Notes under the pieces: generated by a model
What the model saw: the letters and a program-made list of their open reading frames with translations, nothing else
What the model was told of the DNA's origin: nothing
Databases searched by the model: none
Shown here: in pieces, positions 45,158-57,900 of the stretch
How positions within the stretch are numbered: position 1 is the stretch's first letter
How the letters are laid out: each line of letters begins with the position of its first letter
Source of the DNA: Eonycteris spelaea
Lineage: Eukaryota; Chordata; Mammalia; Chiroptera; Pteropodidae
NCBI GenBank assembly: GCA_003508835.1
Contig: PUFA01000203.1
Location: forward strand, 898,501 to 962,500
Direction: 5' to 3'
DNA length: 64,000 bases
Program-made: the position numbers and the translations under genes

Positions 45158-48100
45158 ATGGAGGGCTGCCTGGGGGAGGAATCCTTCCAGATGTGGGAGC
45201 TCAACAGGCGCCTGGAGGCCTACTTGGCCCGGGTCAAGGCGCTAGAGGAGCATTATGAGCTGCTCAGCGCGGAGCTCGTGGGCCTCCGGGCACAGTCTGG
45301 GGACGCCTCCTGGCGCGCGCGGGCCGACGACGAGCTCGCGGCCCTGCGGGCCCTCGTCGACCAACGCTGGCGGGAGAAGCACGCGGCCGAAGTGGCGCGC
45401 GACAGCCTGGAGGAGGAGGTGGAGAGCGTGGCGGGCCGGTGCCAGCAGCAGCGGCTGGCCCGCGAGCGGGCGGCGGAGGAGATGGCCCGCAGCCGGCGCG
45501 CGGTGGAGGCGGAGAAGCGCGCGCAGGCTTGGCTGAGCGGCCGCGCCGCGGAGCTGGAGCGCGAGCTGGAGGCCCTGCGCGCGGCGCACGAGGAGGAGCG
45601 CGCCGGCCTGACGGCGCCGGCCACTGCGGTCCCCTGCCGCCCCGGCCCGCCCCGCGGGGCCCCCGCGCCGGGCCCCGAGGTGGAGGAGCTGGCGCTCCGG
45701 CTGGGCGAGGCGTGGCGCGGGGCCGTGCGCGGCTACCAGGAGCGCGTGGCGCGCATGGAGACGGCCCTGGGCCAGGCCCGCCAGCGGCTGGGTCACGCGG
45801 TGCAGGGCGCCCGCGAGGGCCGCCTGGAGCTGCAGCAGCTGCAGGCCGAGCGCGGCGGCCTCCAGCAGCGCAGGGCGGCCCTGGAACACAGGCTGGAGGG
45901 CCGCTGGCAGGAGCGGCTGCGGGCCACCGAGAAGTTCCAGGTGAGGGGATGGGGGCCCTGGGCGAGACAAGGCTTCAGAAAGGCCCTACGGGACTCAGGG
46001 ACCCTCTGGGGGAGGGACTGGGGGTGCGGCTGCGCATGGCGCCCATTCAGGGACCTTGTCTCAGAAAACCCACGGCTGGCGCCAGAGGCCCTAGACGGTC
46101 ACAGCTTCCTCTGGAGTAGGGTGGGAATGAGGGGTTCAGGAGCCTTCTCACACGCCCTGGAAGGGCAGACAGGCCCAAGGCCGGTGTAGCAGCCTCCCCC
46201 TGTCTAGATGGACCCCCGTAGGTCCTGCTGCCACCCACAAAGTGCCCAGGACTTGTCTCCTCAGCACCGAGTCAAATGGTCCTGCTACTCAGAACGTCCT
46301 GTTTCTCCCGCCTCTCCCTCCCCCACTGGTGGGGGCGAGGGGCCCTGGACGAGGGGCCGCATGCCCTTGTCCCGTATCAGGCTTCTCGACTCCCTGAGCA
46401 CATTCCAGAAGCCTGGGACAGCTGCTCCCCTTGCACTGCGCAGATGGGACCAGCAGCTGAGAAAACAGCCCCCTGCCTGGGCCTGACCGAGGTCTGGCCA
46501 TAGCCACCTCCCCCACCGCTCCTCGGGAGGAGACAGATTCCAGAACACGTGGGCCGTGGAGGGGGCGGGGCCTGGCGTGAGCCTCCGAAGACAGTGGCTG
46601 GGGCGGGGGCACTTTGGCCTCCAGTCCAGCTTTCCCGGCCTTTGAGAAATCGCTTTTCCTTCTGCTTCCACTTTCCCCCTCTCCTCCCTGTAACCCATCT
46701 CCCTTCCTCCCTCACGTCGCCCTTCCTGTGGGAGCTGAATGCCGAGCTGCGTGTGGGGCCATTGAGCCCGCATCCTCAGAGGAGGAGCCTGGCAGGCCGG
46801 CGCTGAGAGCTTCTCTTCTCCAAGGCTCAGGGAGGGTTCCCTGAGCGTGGAGGCAGGAGCGCGCCCCACAGGCAGGAGCAGAAGGTGCTCCGTCCGCAGC
46901 CAGGGGATGCGGGCCGGCTGGCAGGCGGGTCCCTGGCCCTTACTGATCGCCTCCCGCTTGCCCTGCAGCTGGCCGTGGAGGCCCTGGAGCAGGAGAAGCG
47001 AGGCCTCCAGACTCAGATCGCCCAGGTGCTGGAAGGTCGGCAGCAGCTGGCACACCTGAAGATGTCCCTGAGCCTGGAGGTGGCCACATACAGGTACAGG
47101 TTGGCGCAGCCCACCTGCGCACGCAGACACACACATACATACAGGGGCAAAGGCTCCCCGGCCCAAAGGGCCCAGAGTCACAGGCAGTGGTGGCTCTGCC
47201 ACCACTAGGTTCTGTGACTCTGTCTGGGTCAATCCCTTCCACACCAGGATGTGTCCCCCCCTTGAGCCCACCTGCTCCCTATGGGGCCAGGACCAGAGAA
47301 GTGTCCTGTGCCCAGGAAATCCCCAGGGGGAGGTGAAGCCATGGAGTGGGACAGACTGAGGAGCCAGGCCGGACACATGTGAGGCTCCTGCACCCAGACC
47401 CTACCCCAGGGACTGTGTGTCACCGAGGGGTGACATCCTCGGGCACCCTCAGAAAGGATCTGCAGGTGTGGGGAGGGGGTGCTGGCTCACACTGACAAGT
47501 CTCCTTACCCAGAAGATGGAAGGTGGGCTGGGGGATGTCCAAGGCCCCTCTGTCCAGCACGTCTTGGGGCCTGACCCCTCTCAAGCCCTAGCCCCTTGGC
47601 CCCGCCCCCTCTTTCTCCTGGTCACAGCCCCGGATGGCCCAGGGAAGGCCCGGACTGAGGAGGTGCTGCTTCTCTGGCCGGGAGGCCCTGGGCCAACTCG
47701 CAGCCTCTCGTGGGAATCGGCCTGGTTTGCCGAGGGTCCAGTGATGGAGCCTGAGGTGCTTTGCCCCCGTGAAGGGCTGAGAACACCAAGCCCACAGGGC
47801 GGGGCGAGGGCTGGATGGGCTATGAGGACAGCACCCCCGGAGTCCACAGGCAAACCAAGGGGTGTGTGGGGGGGCAGGACAGGTTCCAGAGGGCAGGGGA
47901 GAAAGGCGGGTGAGGGCCCAGGGAGGAAGGACACTCACTGCCCGGGACAGGACGCAGGTGAGAGCAGAGACACTGTCCAGACCCGGAGGCTAGCAGGAGA
48001 AGCTGGAGCTGATGCTCGGTGTAACCTGCTGAACCGGGTGGTCCCCTCCCCCGGTTGGTCCCTTCCTCCTCTGTCCCCAGGGGGCACCAAGGCAGGGCCA

Positions 48101-51100
48101 TGGACACAAAGACTCCCTGCACCGAAGTGCTTGGGATCCGGGTGGGAGCCTGATCCCAACCAACTGGCCCCTGGGTTTCCAGGCTTGAAAGGATTTGGGC
48201 AGAGGGGCTGGATTCTTTTGCTTTTGTCTGCAGCTAGCTCTGGGGGCCCCGGAGGAGGAGGGGGGGAGCCTGTCCCATGGGAACAGCCTGAGAAGTCCCA
48301 CTTCCCCTGGGAAGCCCCCTCCTCAAACCTCCAGATGGCCTGTGGACAATGGAATCAATTAGCATGAGAATGGCCCCCACAGAGGATGAGGTCATGGGCC
48401 TGGGGATGGGAGGGGAGACCAGTCTGAGCAAAGCGGGCCTTGTGGATGCAGAGTCTGCAGTGTGGGAACCCGCCTGTGTGTCTCAAGCAGGTGCGTGCCA
48501 CTGCGTGCCCCAGCGTGTGACGTCTGGGCAGGTGGCCACGTGATTCCACGCACACAGCCAGCTGTCCGCGCGCTTGTGGCTGTGGGGGACAGTGACCCGG
48601 AAGCCTGCACGGCTCGGTCGTCCCCAGTGGACCTACCTGCAGGCGAAGGGCTGACCCAGCTCTCCCTCCCTGTCCCCAGGACCCTCCTAGAGACTGAAAA
48701 CTCCCGGCTGCGGACACCTGGCGGGGGTCCCAAGGCTTCCCTCGGCCTCCAGGGTAAGAGATGGGCCAGGCCCCCCGCACCCAAATGCTGCCTTCCCTTG
48801 CTCTCCAGTCTAAGTCTTGACCCCTTGGCCCGACAGCTCAGGTCGGGGGCAGGGGAGGGCCCACAGCTCTTGCCGGAAGTGGTCACTTCTCCATGCCCCA
48901 TACCCCTGCCAGTACATAGTGACACTGCTTCTTCTCCTCTGCCCTTCCAGACCCCAAGCTGGAGCTGCACTTCCCTGGGACCCCAGAGGGCCGGCGTCTG
49001 GGACCTTTACTCTCTGTCCTGAGCCCTACTCCCCTCTCCTCGCCCTTACCTGAGACCCTTGAGACGCCAGTTCCAACCTTTCTAAAGAGCCAGGAATTCC
49101 TCCAGGCTCGTACCCCGACTTTGGCCAGCACCCCCATCCTATCGACACCGCAGGCTCCCTGCCCTGCTCCTGACCCGGTGGTCGGAGCCCAGGAGGCCCC
49201 TCCCGCCGTGCTCCAGCCACAGGGTGAGAGGCAGCAGCTTCCACAGGCTGCGTGGGGTGAAGCCGGTGTGGCCACCCTGCCGACGTCCTGCTGGCCCCAG
49301 AGGAACCTGGGGGCAAGCAGCGAGAAGCCGTAGAGGCCCGTGCCCTGAGGATTGTGCCTCCTCGGCCCCACCCCTCAGCCCCGAGCACCCCAGTTTAGAG
49401 GCCAAAGATGGAGAACCGGGGGAGTCTAGAGCATCTGGCGGACTCCAGGGGGAAGGGGAAGGACACATCCGGGAGCTGGCAGAGGAGGGAACAGCTGCGG
49501 AGGCCGGAGTGGCGAGCAGCCCGCAGCAGGACACACGGCGAGGAGAGGAGGACGTGAACCAGGAGGAAACCCCGGACGCCCAGGCCCCTTCGGAAAAAGA
49601 AACTCTGAAGTCTCTGGAAGCGGACGCCCGAGAGTCACTGCCGTCTCTGGGAAAGCAGGACCCTGAGGCGCTGAGACCCCGAGCGGAGGAGAGTCGAGAA
49701 TCTCCGAGGTCTTTAGAGGAGAGCCGGGAAACACTCCGGGGGCTAGAAAAGGAGCATCGCGAGCTAGAGAAGGCTTTAGGGGACAAAGATGTGGAGAGGG
49801 TGAGCCCTCTAGGAGGAGGGACTCCGGAGCTACCTCAGCCCAGAGGAGAAGAGGCCCCGCAAACACTGCAGCCTCTGGAAAGGCAGAATCAAGGGCTTAC
49901 GAGGTCTCTTGAAGATGATCTGGAGACAGTTTCACATCCAGGAGAGGAAAATCAAGAGTTGGCGGGGTCTCCGGCCGAGGAGAGCTTCGCGGCGTCGGGA
50001 GCCCTAGACAAAGAGCACCGGGGCCCGCCGAGGCCTCTGGGAGAAGAAGACCAGACGACGCTGAGGCCTTGGGAAGAGGCGAAGCCAGAGCCACTGGCGT
50101 CTCTTGGAAAAGACCAGGAGGTGGTCAGACCTCTCGCAAAGGAGGACGGAGAGTTATTAAGAGCCCCGGAAGGAGAGAGAGTAGAGGTGGCCGGATGTTT
50201 AGAAACAGAGAACCTGGAACCCCTGAGGTCTGCAGACCTGCGACAGCGGAGTCCACAGGAGCGCAAGAGACGTCGTGGCCTCCGGAAGAAACGCATCCGG
50301 AGGCAACGAAGCCCCTAGAAGAGGAAGTTCAGGAACCGCGGGGGTCTGGGGTTGAGAACGAGAGTCACTGGGGCCCCTGGAAGAGAATCAAGGATCACGC
50401 AGCTCTTCGGAGAAGGGCGACCCGGGAAGCACGAGGCCCCCCGCAGTGGCCGACGAGGAAACTCGGGGGTACCTGGAAGAGGAGGAGAGCCTGGAGGACG
50501 GAGGGGATCAGGAGCCGCCGAGGGCTCCGGAAGAGGGGGCACGGGAGCCGCCGCCATCCGCAGATCCTGGGAGGTGGGAGGATACGGTGCGGGGGGCCAG
50601 GAACTGGGTCAGGCGATGCCCCCCGGGGAGGCCGGAGTGGATGGGGGGCTTGAGGCGGAGCCGGGCCTGAGGGAGGGGGATGGCTTCCCTGGGAAGGAGC
50701 CGTCTGTGGGGGAGGGAGCACGGCAGCTGGCTGCCACAGCGGGAGCCTGGGGGGCTGGCGAAGGGCACCCCAAGCCCGAAGAGCAGAGGGGCCCGGCTGA
50801 GGGAGCCCGTGGGGAGGAGGGCACCGAGGGCCCCCAGGACCCTGAAGGGCAGCCAGAGCACGTGGTGGCTTCGGGCCTCCGATCTCCCTGGGGAGTGTCA
50901 GAGGGGACAGAGCCGGTGTTGGAAGGTGAGGTAGCGAGGATGAGGTTAGCTCCGGTCTGGGGACGGACGGGCAGGGGCTGGAGCAGGAGGCGGTGGAGCT
51001 GGAGGACCCAGGCTGCCCCGGGGGAGAGGAGGTGATGGCGTCACCCCTCGGGGAGAGGGGTGAGGAGGTGAAGGGGGCGCCGGACTCAGAAGGGCCCGGA

Positions 51101-52334
51101 GAGGACCCAGAAGAGACCACCACTCTGGAGCCAGGGAGGAGCAGGGAGCCCCTGGGGCCCCCCGGAGCTGGGGCGGGGGTGAAGCCTGGGGCCCCCTGGG
51201 CAGTCGAGGTCGTGTTCCCTGCTGAGACCTTGTGCCAGGATGGAAGTGACACCCCTCAGCCCGGGCCCCGGGGTCAGAGGAAGCCAAGGAGGGTGCAGAG
51301 CCGGTGCTGGGGCCCCCAGCCCGGCCCCTGAGCCCAAGGCCCTGGGTGAGGAGGAGTGGGGTTCCGGGGGGTTCCCCGAGGGCCTCCAGGATGAGGGGGA
51401 GGAGAGCGGGGACGAGAGTGAGGCCGATGAGTTGGGGGACACGCTTCCTGATTCCACCGCCCTGGGCCTCTACCCCAGGCCCCCCGGCTCGCCTGGGTCA
51501 CAGAGGGAGGCAGGAGAGGAAGGTCGTGGTCCCTCAGTGCTGGCCCCTGGGGACTGTGCGGCCCACCCGGAGGACGGGGTGTGCAGCCAGGACGCTGAGG
51601 ACCTGGGGACCGAGGCGTCTCTCCTCCCCGGGGTCCCCAGGGAGGTGATGGACCCTCTGGGCCACGTGTCGCAGCTGCGCCTGGAGCCTGCAGCCTGGGG
51701 TCAGGACGGGAGTCTGACGGGTTTGCAGATGAGGAGGAGAGTGGGAGGACGAGGGGGAGGAAGGAGAGGAGGGGCGGGCGCCGGGGGCTGGGCGGTGGGG
51801 GCCAGGGCCCTCTGCCAGCAGCCTCCTGGCCTTGAGTGGCCCTCAGAGAGAGAGCCCACCAGGGCCTGGGCCCGTCAGCATCCCCTGGGACACTACACCC
51901 TTGAGGGGTACAGCGGCCAGTCCCCCCGCGACTGCCCTGGAGACCGGGTCCCAGGACAGCACTGAGCCCTCTGGCTCAGAGGACGAGTCTGACGCTGCCC
52001 CCTTGGAGAGGGAGGACCAAGTGCCTGGGCCCCTGGGGCCCCTCGGTGGGGTGGAGGACGCCCCCGGGGTCAATGGCCAGGGCCCCAGCTTGCGGGAGGA
52101 ACTGGAGCACGTGAACGGGGGGCTGGTGAACTGGGTGGAGCAGCCTGACGGGGTGGGGCAGGAGAAAGTGGGGGCCTTTGAGGGGGGCCGAGGGAGCCCT
52201 CTGGAGGAGGGGGAGGCGGGGGTGCCCTGAAGCCCCCTTGGGCGGGGGCGACTCTTCACCTGGGCCCCAGCCAGTTCCTGCAGTTCACACAGCGGGAAGG
52301 GGATGGAGATTCGTGGTCCTCCGGGGAGGACTAG
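45158..52334 (+). CDS. NES: NES, nestin, type VI intermediate filament protein (exon 4 with many frame breaks)
   Basis: Intermediate filament protein of neural stem and muscle progenitor cells. Exons 45158-45940, 46969-47093, 48680-48753 and 48951-52334. The start gives MEGCLGEESFQMWELNRRLE: a very short head, then coil 1A (LEAYLARVKALEE), a rod rich in Arg/Glu heptads, and the rod end (ATYR..TLLETENSRL) across exons 2/3. Exon 4 encodes the long acidic tail with degenerate SLE-KE-type repeats and ends SWSSGED-stop at 52332-52334. In exon 4 the conserved frame moves by -1 about eleven times, near 49283, 49335, 50240, 50371, 50594, 50935, 51272, 51322, 51708, 51741 and 52220, many in G-runs. 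Counting one missing base per break, the total coding length is divisible by three and gives about 1458 aa (human about 1621), with a contracted repeat region. Probably assembly errors rather than a pseudogene. Confidence 0.92.
48340..48400 (+). promoter_or_regulatory. NES: NES intron 2 neural enhancer core (SOX/POU/hormone half-site)
   Basis: A SOX motif ACAATGG (48346-48352), a POU-type ATTAGCAT (48358-48365) and a nuclear-receptor half-site AGGTCA (48389-48394) lie within 50 bases in NES intron 2. The nestin intron 2 enhancer is known to act through adjacent SOX and POU sites in neural progenitors; position and motif order match. Boundaries are approximate. Confidence 0.75.
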
Positions 52335-52804
52335 GGACAGTGCTCCCCCGAGGTGCCGGCCCCTCCCTGCTCCGGGCCAGCGCCTTCATTCGTGAGCTCC
52401 TGACCTGTGGTTTCTGTCCGAGATGCCTGCCTGGCCAAAGTGAAATGGGGTGCAGCAAAGGGACCCCTTCCAAGAACGGAGGCTCCAGGAGTAAAAGCAG
52501 CCCCTGGGACCCTGCAACGGGGGCCACCCCGCCTGCATGTCCCGTGAGCTTTAAGCCAGCTCTGTCCCTGTAGGACTGGGCCCCTTTCCCTGCTCCCCCG
52601 TCCTGCTTGTCCCTTCAGCTGGAGAAGGCCTGGGGCCCGGTGGCTCCTTCAATGGGAGGGGCCGTGGGGGTCTTTGTGGGCGTCGCCGGCTCTGCACCTC
52701 CTCAGGTGTACCGGTGGGAGATGCCTGGCCGGTGAGGCGTGCTCGCCTATCCCAGCTCCCCATCTTCCTGCTCTGTGTGGCCCTGTCTGGCTCATCCCTG
52801 CCTG

Positions 52805-52810
52805 AATAAA
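52805..52810 (+). terminator. NES: NES poly(A) signal AATAAA
   Basis: AATAAA about 470 bases after the NES stop, followed by a T/G-rich stretch. Confidence 0.8.
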
Positions 52811-54903
52811 GTGATGCCTCCACCTACAAAGTCTGGACTTTTCCTTCTCCAAATTGGGGATCCTTGGGGCGGGCACAGGAGCTGGGGAGACTGGGGAAGC
52901 AGGAGAGGCAGCTTCCTGAGGCGAGGGGCCCTGGGAGGCCTGGGGGTGGGGAGTCAGGAAGGCTACAACAGCACTGAGGACCAGGAGGGCTGGGGTGCCA
53001 AGCCAGGTGACCTCAGCGCCCGAGCCTCCGAGCCATCATCATCTCTGCCACGGGGCTGATTACAGGCAGTAGGACTAGTGCCACCCCCACCCTTGCCCGT
53101 CTCTTCCCCCCTGCCCTGGCCCTCAGTGCCGCCAGCATAATGAGCCCTTGTGCCCCCAAACCTAAACAGTTGTCTGGCCCATGATGTCCGCTCCCACGGG
53201 TATGGTCAGTGGGGTCATGCAGGGGGTGCCGTTCTGCCCCCGTCTGGCTGCGTGGCCTCAGGGGCGTCCACCCTCTGAATCTCGCCCACAGCCACCTGAG
53301 GAGGGGTGCGGGGCTGTGTGACCTGGGGGTCTCCCAGGACGGGGAGCTGAGTCCGATGGAGGAGGGGCACCCAGCCACAGCGTCTCCCCGCCCCCAAGCA
53401 TCCTGGGTCCCTGTGCAGAGCAGGCAGGCACCAGGGCTCCAGGGTTGGGCGGGGCGTGAAGGCCTTGGAGTTGGGATGCGCAAACAGAAGCCACCGCCCA
53501 GCTTGGCCAGCTCGGCTTCGCAGGGAAGCAAGATTTGGAGACGCCTCAATATCCCAGGCTGGGGGAGGAAGGGGGGCTGCTGATAAATGTCCCTCCTTTG
53601 GCGACAACTCCAGTGTGAGAGCAGGATCTTCCCCAGCCCAGGCCTGGGGCGAAGGGCAGGGGCCCAGCAGAGCGTGGCCAAGGAGCAGGGAACAGGAGGC
53701 CCTCACAGACTCGCTGTCTGCTTCTCTGCCAAGCCTTTCTCCGTCCCCATCGGGGCGGTCAGGCCCCCCATTCATGCACGCCCCTGCCCTCGGGGTCCAG
53801 GACTCTGACTCCCACCCTTCTGGCAGCCTGAGCCTCCACTCTCCTTCCTGTACCTGCTGCCAGCGAGGCCCCCCTTGGCGTCCACTCCCTGGTCCCCACG
53901 AAACACGGTAGTTCTGTGTGTGACCTCCCCAGGCCCTCAGGGACCAGGACAGAGTGTTTTCCTGTCTCTGGCACCCACCCTGCCCCACACTCCAGTATCT
54001 CTGGTCCCTACAGAGTTACCCGAAGCAGCTAGTCCCACCAAGGATCCCCAACGAGGAGGTGTAAGGAAGCCGGACGGAAGTGAGGACTTCCTTAGGGGGT
54101 GCGTAGTGGGGGCTCTGTCCCCTCTGGAAATGGTCACCTGTCCACACAGCAAGAGAAATGCAGGCTGGACCATGGCAGGGACACTCCTGGAGGTGATAAC
54201 AGGTGTTACCACCATCGTCACGTAGTCACTCAGCATCCAGCACGTGCCATGCACTGCACAGGCCCTGGGGGCGGGGGGGGGGGTCCCCACGCGGGGGAGG
54301 GGGAGGGTTTTCCAGCTGAGCACAGGCTCCGGGGCGGGGTCCCAGAGGCATGGAGGGGCACCAGAGTGCAGGACTGGCGATCGCTGTGGGCAGTGGGGAA
54401 CCCCTCTGAGCTGGAGAATCGTCAGGAAGTTGTCAGTACCAAGCAGGGCTGTGGGGGTGGGAGGTGAGGAGTGGGGAGGAAGAGAAGAACTGGAGGGTCG
54501 TTGGCCTAGAGGTCACCCAGACAGAGCCCCCAGGGAACTCTCGTGGGAGAGGAGATGCTTGGGCAGGGGCCAGAGAAGGAGAAGCCAGAGGGCAGTGCGC
54601 GTGAAGGCCCTGTGGTTAGACATCTCCGCAAAGCAAGGCCTGTGTGTCCAGCCCAGTGCCCGGCTGACGGGCGCTCAGTACATCAGTACATGTGATGAGG
54701 AAGGACCAGGGGCAAGTGTGACAACAGGAAGCATTTGGGAGGGAAGAGCCCACCCCCAGAGGGGGGAATGAGGAGGTAGCACCCCCACCAGCAGGAGGAC
54801 AAGTGGGTGGTTATTCTGGAGCCTCCTGGGGTAAATATAGCCTCTGAGCAGGGCGGGGCAGGGTGGGGGGCCTTGGTGGCTTCCTCACTTGTTTGGGGCA
54901 CTT

Positions 54904-54913
54904 CCTTATAAGG
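54904..54913 (+). promoter_or_regulatory. CArG box (SRF site)
   Basis: CCTTATAAGG is a perfect CC(A/T)6GG. GGTAAATATAGC at 54831-54842 resembles a MEF2 site. Located about 2.1 kb past the NES poly(A) signal; role inferred. Confidence 0.45.
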
Positions 54914-57900
54914 TCGTGCAAGCCAGGGGTGGATAGGGAGGTCGGGGCTGGGCTCCCCACGCAGCCCGGCCGGTCCCTGCAGCCTTTGAGGCCATCGGGG
55001 TCTCAGAGGAAGTGGAATCAAAGCCCAAGGCTTGGGCTCCCGCCAAGGAATGCCGAGTGCGGCCCCTGAAGGGCTCCCCAGGCCTCCACGCTACTGTGGG
55101 AGCCCGGCTCAGGGGCCAGGAGAGCGTGTCCTTCCAGGGTCCCCTCGGAACGTGGCGCTGGGCGCCCCGGTTTTCCCGTGGCCACGACCAGCTCCTCTCC
55201 GGAGGCTCCGCACAGCCCTGACCCCGGGGCCTCAGCTGCACCCCTCCTGCCCCAGGGCCTGCCCCTCCACAGCCTCTGGAGAGCAGACGCAGAGCTCGTT
55301 CATCACTTGCAGAGGCCCCCGTCCCCCGGCTCCCCGGTAGGCCCCCTTCTCAGCCCCTCCTTGGGGAACCAGCTGCTGCCACTTGACCCTGAGGAGTCAC
55401 AGCTGCTGTTAGCGATGCCATCCAGGCCGGGAAGGAGGAATGTGATTTAATTTCAGCTGGAATGTGGCCTCTGGGGCTGCCATGGAGAGGGGAGGGAATG
55501 CAGACCATGTCCACAGAGCCCAGGAAACCTGAGAGGACCAGAGGACCCGAGGACGCTGGGCTTGGGACAGACCCCTGGGTCCGTGCTGGGCCCTCCCCCA
55601 GCCCCCCCCCACCCCCAGCAGAGGATCAGTTCCGGGATGGCTGTGGCTGCAGGATGGGTCCTCACAGCAGGTGGGGGAAGAGAAGGGAACAGAGGCCCAG
55701 GCACCCAGAAAGACGAGAGGGTCTCAAGGAACCCAAGGGGAAGGGGCTCCTGGGCTCAGGGCAGGAAGAGGGACCGAGTGCCCGCAGGTGGGGGCCGCAG
55801 AGCCTGCGTTGGGGGCTAGAGGAAATCCTGGTCCCACATGCTCACTCCTTCTCCCCTCTCCCCTCTCACTCTAGCTCCAAACTCCTGCCCCCGCCCCTTC
55901 CCCAGGCCCACTATTCCAGGCTTTCCATGTGGACGGCCCTCCCGTCACCAGACGCCTGACACCTGTTCTTGAAGCTGCAGCACGAGTCCCTTTCACCCCA
56001 GAGTCCAGGGCCTAGAGCCCTGTCCCCCTACATCTCTCCCTACCCCCAGCCGCGGTCACTCTACCCCGTGACGCAGCTGTGACTCCAGAAATAAATGGGG
56101 GCAGGTGCCGGGCCACTGTCCACTGTCGAGGAAGCTGTGGTCTCAAGTTGCCAGGGGCCCAGGAGGGGGACTGGGAGGATTCAGGGTGGGGAGGTGCCCC
56201 GCAGGCTGTGACTCCCTCCTGGGTCCTCCCTTCCACCTCCGGAATCATTCGTCCCTCAGGAAGTTACATTAGAGCCTCCTCTCACCTTGATAGGGGAGCT
56301 GAGGCACGGGGAGATGTCCCTTGCCAACGACACTGAGCTCCTAGATGCACCCGGGATCTGTAGAACACGGGCCAGGGCGCTGTGGGCTCTGCCCCTGTGG
56401 GCTGCCATTCAAAGTGGTCAGTGGCCTCCCCCTGTGACAAGCCACCTGAAGACTAAGTGGGGGGGGGGCTGCCAGGAAGTCAGCAGAGGCCACAGACCCA
56501 CAGGCGGCCTCCTGATGGCTGCACACCCTCTCCTTCTGCATGGCCCTGCTCCGTGCCCCCACCCCCGGCTTTCCCTTCCCAGGAGGAGGCGGCCCTGCAG
56601 CCGGCGGGTGGAAGCTTGGCCAGCCGGCCAGGAAGGACTTGCAGCCCGGCAGCCAGGATGGGGGAGGGCTCCACCGCGGCCCCCAGCGATGGCCCCCACC
56701 CTGGGCTTCGACAGGCCGAGCATATTTGCGAGTCTCGAGTCTCGGGGAGCTGCTGTCACAGCAGGCGGGACAATGGGCCCTTTCTCCCCTGTGCAGGAGC
56801 GGGGACAAAGGCCCAGGGAAGGTCAGGGCGGTGTGGAGGGGGGGGCAGTGGAGGCAGGAGAGGGATGGGGGGCGGGGGATAGAGCAGCCTGCAGGAAGCT
56901 GGGTACGCTGGCAGTCAGAGGGCTTCGGAGGCCCTTCCCCAGCGCCAAGCCCCAGACTTTTGCCCAGCTGAAGCTCCCTTCCCCACTTACACCCACATGC
57001 TCTGACCTCCCTCATCCCAGGAAACAGGAAAGCTGTGGGAGACCCCATTTTAGACACGTGGGAGAGTCTGAGTTTAACCACATGTCCAGGCCCGGTTTGG
57101 CCCGTGCCCTGCTCTGGAGGCAGACTCAGGTGTACCCCTACTCCTGCTTCCCAGAGATAGGCCGACACTACCTGAAGGGCCAGTCCCCCCTCCCCAAGTG
57201 AAGACAGAGCCCCCCACGCCAGCGCAGACTGCCTGGCCAGGGCCGGATTCCTGCGGGCTGCTGAGTCACGGCTGGACCACCTTCCCCCCTCCGTCTTCCC
57301 CAGGAAGCTGGAGGAAGCCAGAAGCCAGAGGCGAGAGCTTCCGTTTCCGGCAGGCCTGCCCAAGCAGCCCAGCAGGTGCCTGAGCTGGAAAGCATTCTGG
57401 TTCCAGCCCTGTGTCACCCTCTGGGGGCTCCTCTCCACAGTCAGAGAGGATGGCGGACCCCTGCCTGCCGCCGGGGTGGGGGCGGGGGAGATGCAGGGAG
57501 ATACCAAGCAGTGCCCCCTGTCCACTGGGCTGGGGAGACAAAGCACCTTCCCGCCCCACCACCAGGGGCTCTGGGAAATCCCACCTGCCAGCTAGACTCC
57601 AGCCCTGCAAGGGTATGTTCCTCAGAGAACCTGCCTGAGGAACCCAGGGGCAGACACTGCCCACTCCCCCACTCAGCCTTCTCCTCTGCAGGCGCTACCA
57701 GCGAAAGCCCACCTTGGTCTTGACCCACTCACGATTCCGGCTAGACTGCCCGACAACCCTAAAAATGCAAGGAGCAGGCAATCCAGGGCAGTACGGGATG
57801 AAGAGGGGGTCTACTCTGGCCCCAAGGTCATCCTCTGCCCTGTAGCTCCTTAAGAAACTGCACACGCCCTGGCTGTGCCAGGCTGGTTTGTGTGGGGTGG

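Noticed and set aside
45242..45970. Long minus-strand open frame opposite NES exon 1
   Set aside because: It is the antisense shadow of the GC-rich, heptad-rich nestin rod coding exon.
46285..47376. 363-codon minus-strand open frame over NES introns 1-2
   Set aside because: It covers intron and exon 2 in antisense, shows no recognisable protein, and is GC-driven.
48951..52334. NES as a genuine pseudogene
   Set aside because: Splice sites, rod domain, start and stop are intact, protein similarity continues across each break, and other essential genes nearby show the same kind of indel.
56287..57546. Overlapping 304- and 401-codon frames between NES and BCAN
   Set aside because: Opposite strands over the same GC-rich bases, low-complexity composition, no family resemblance.
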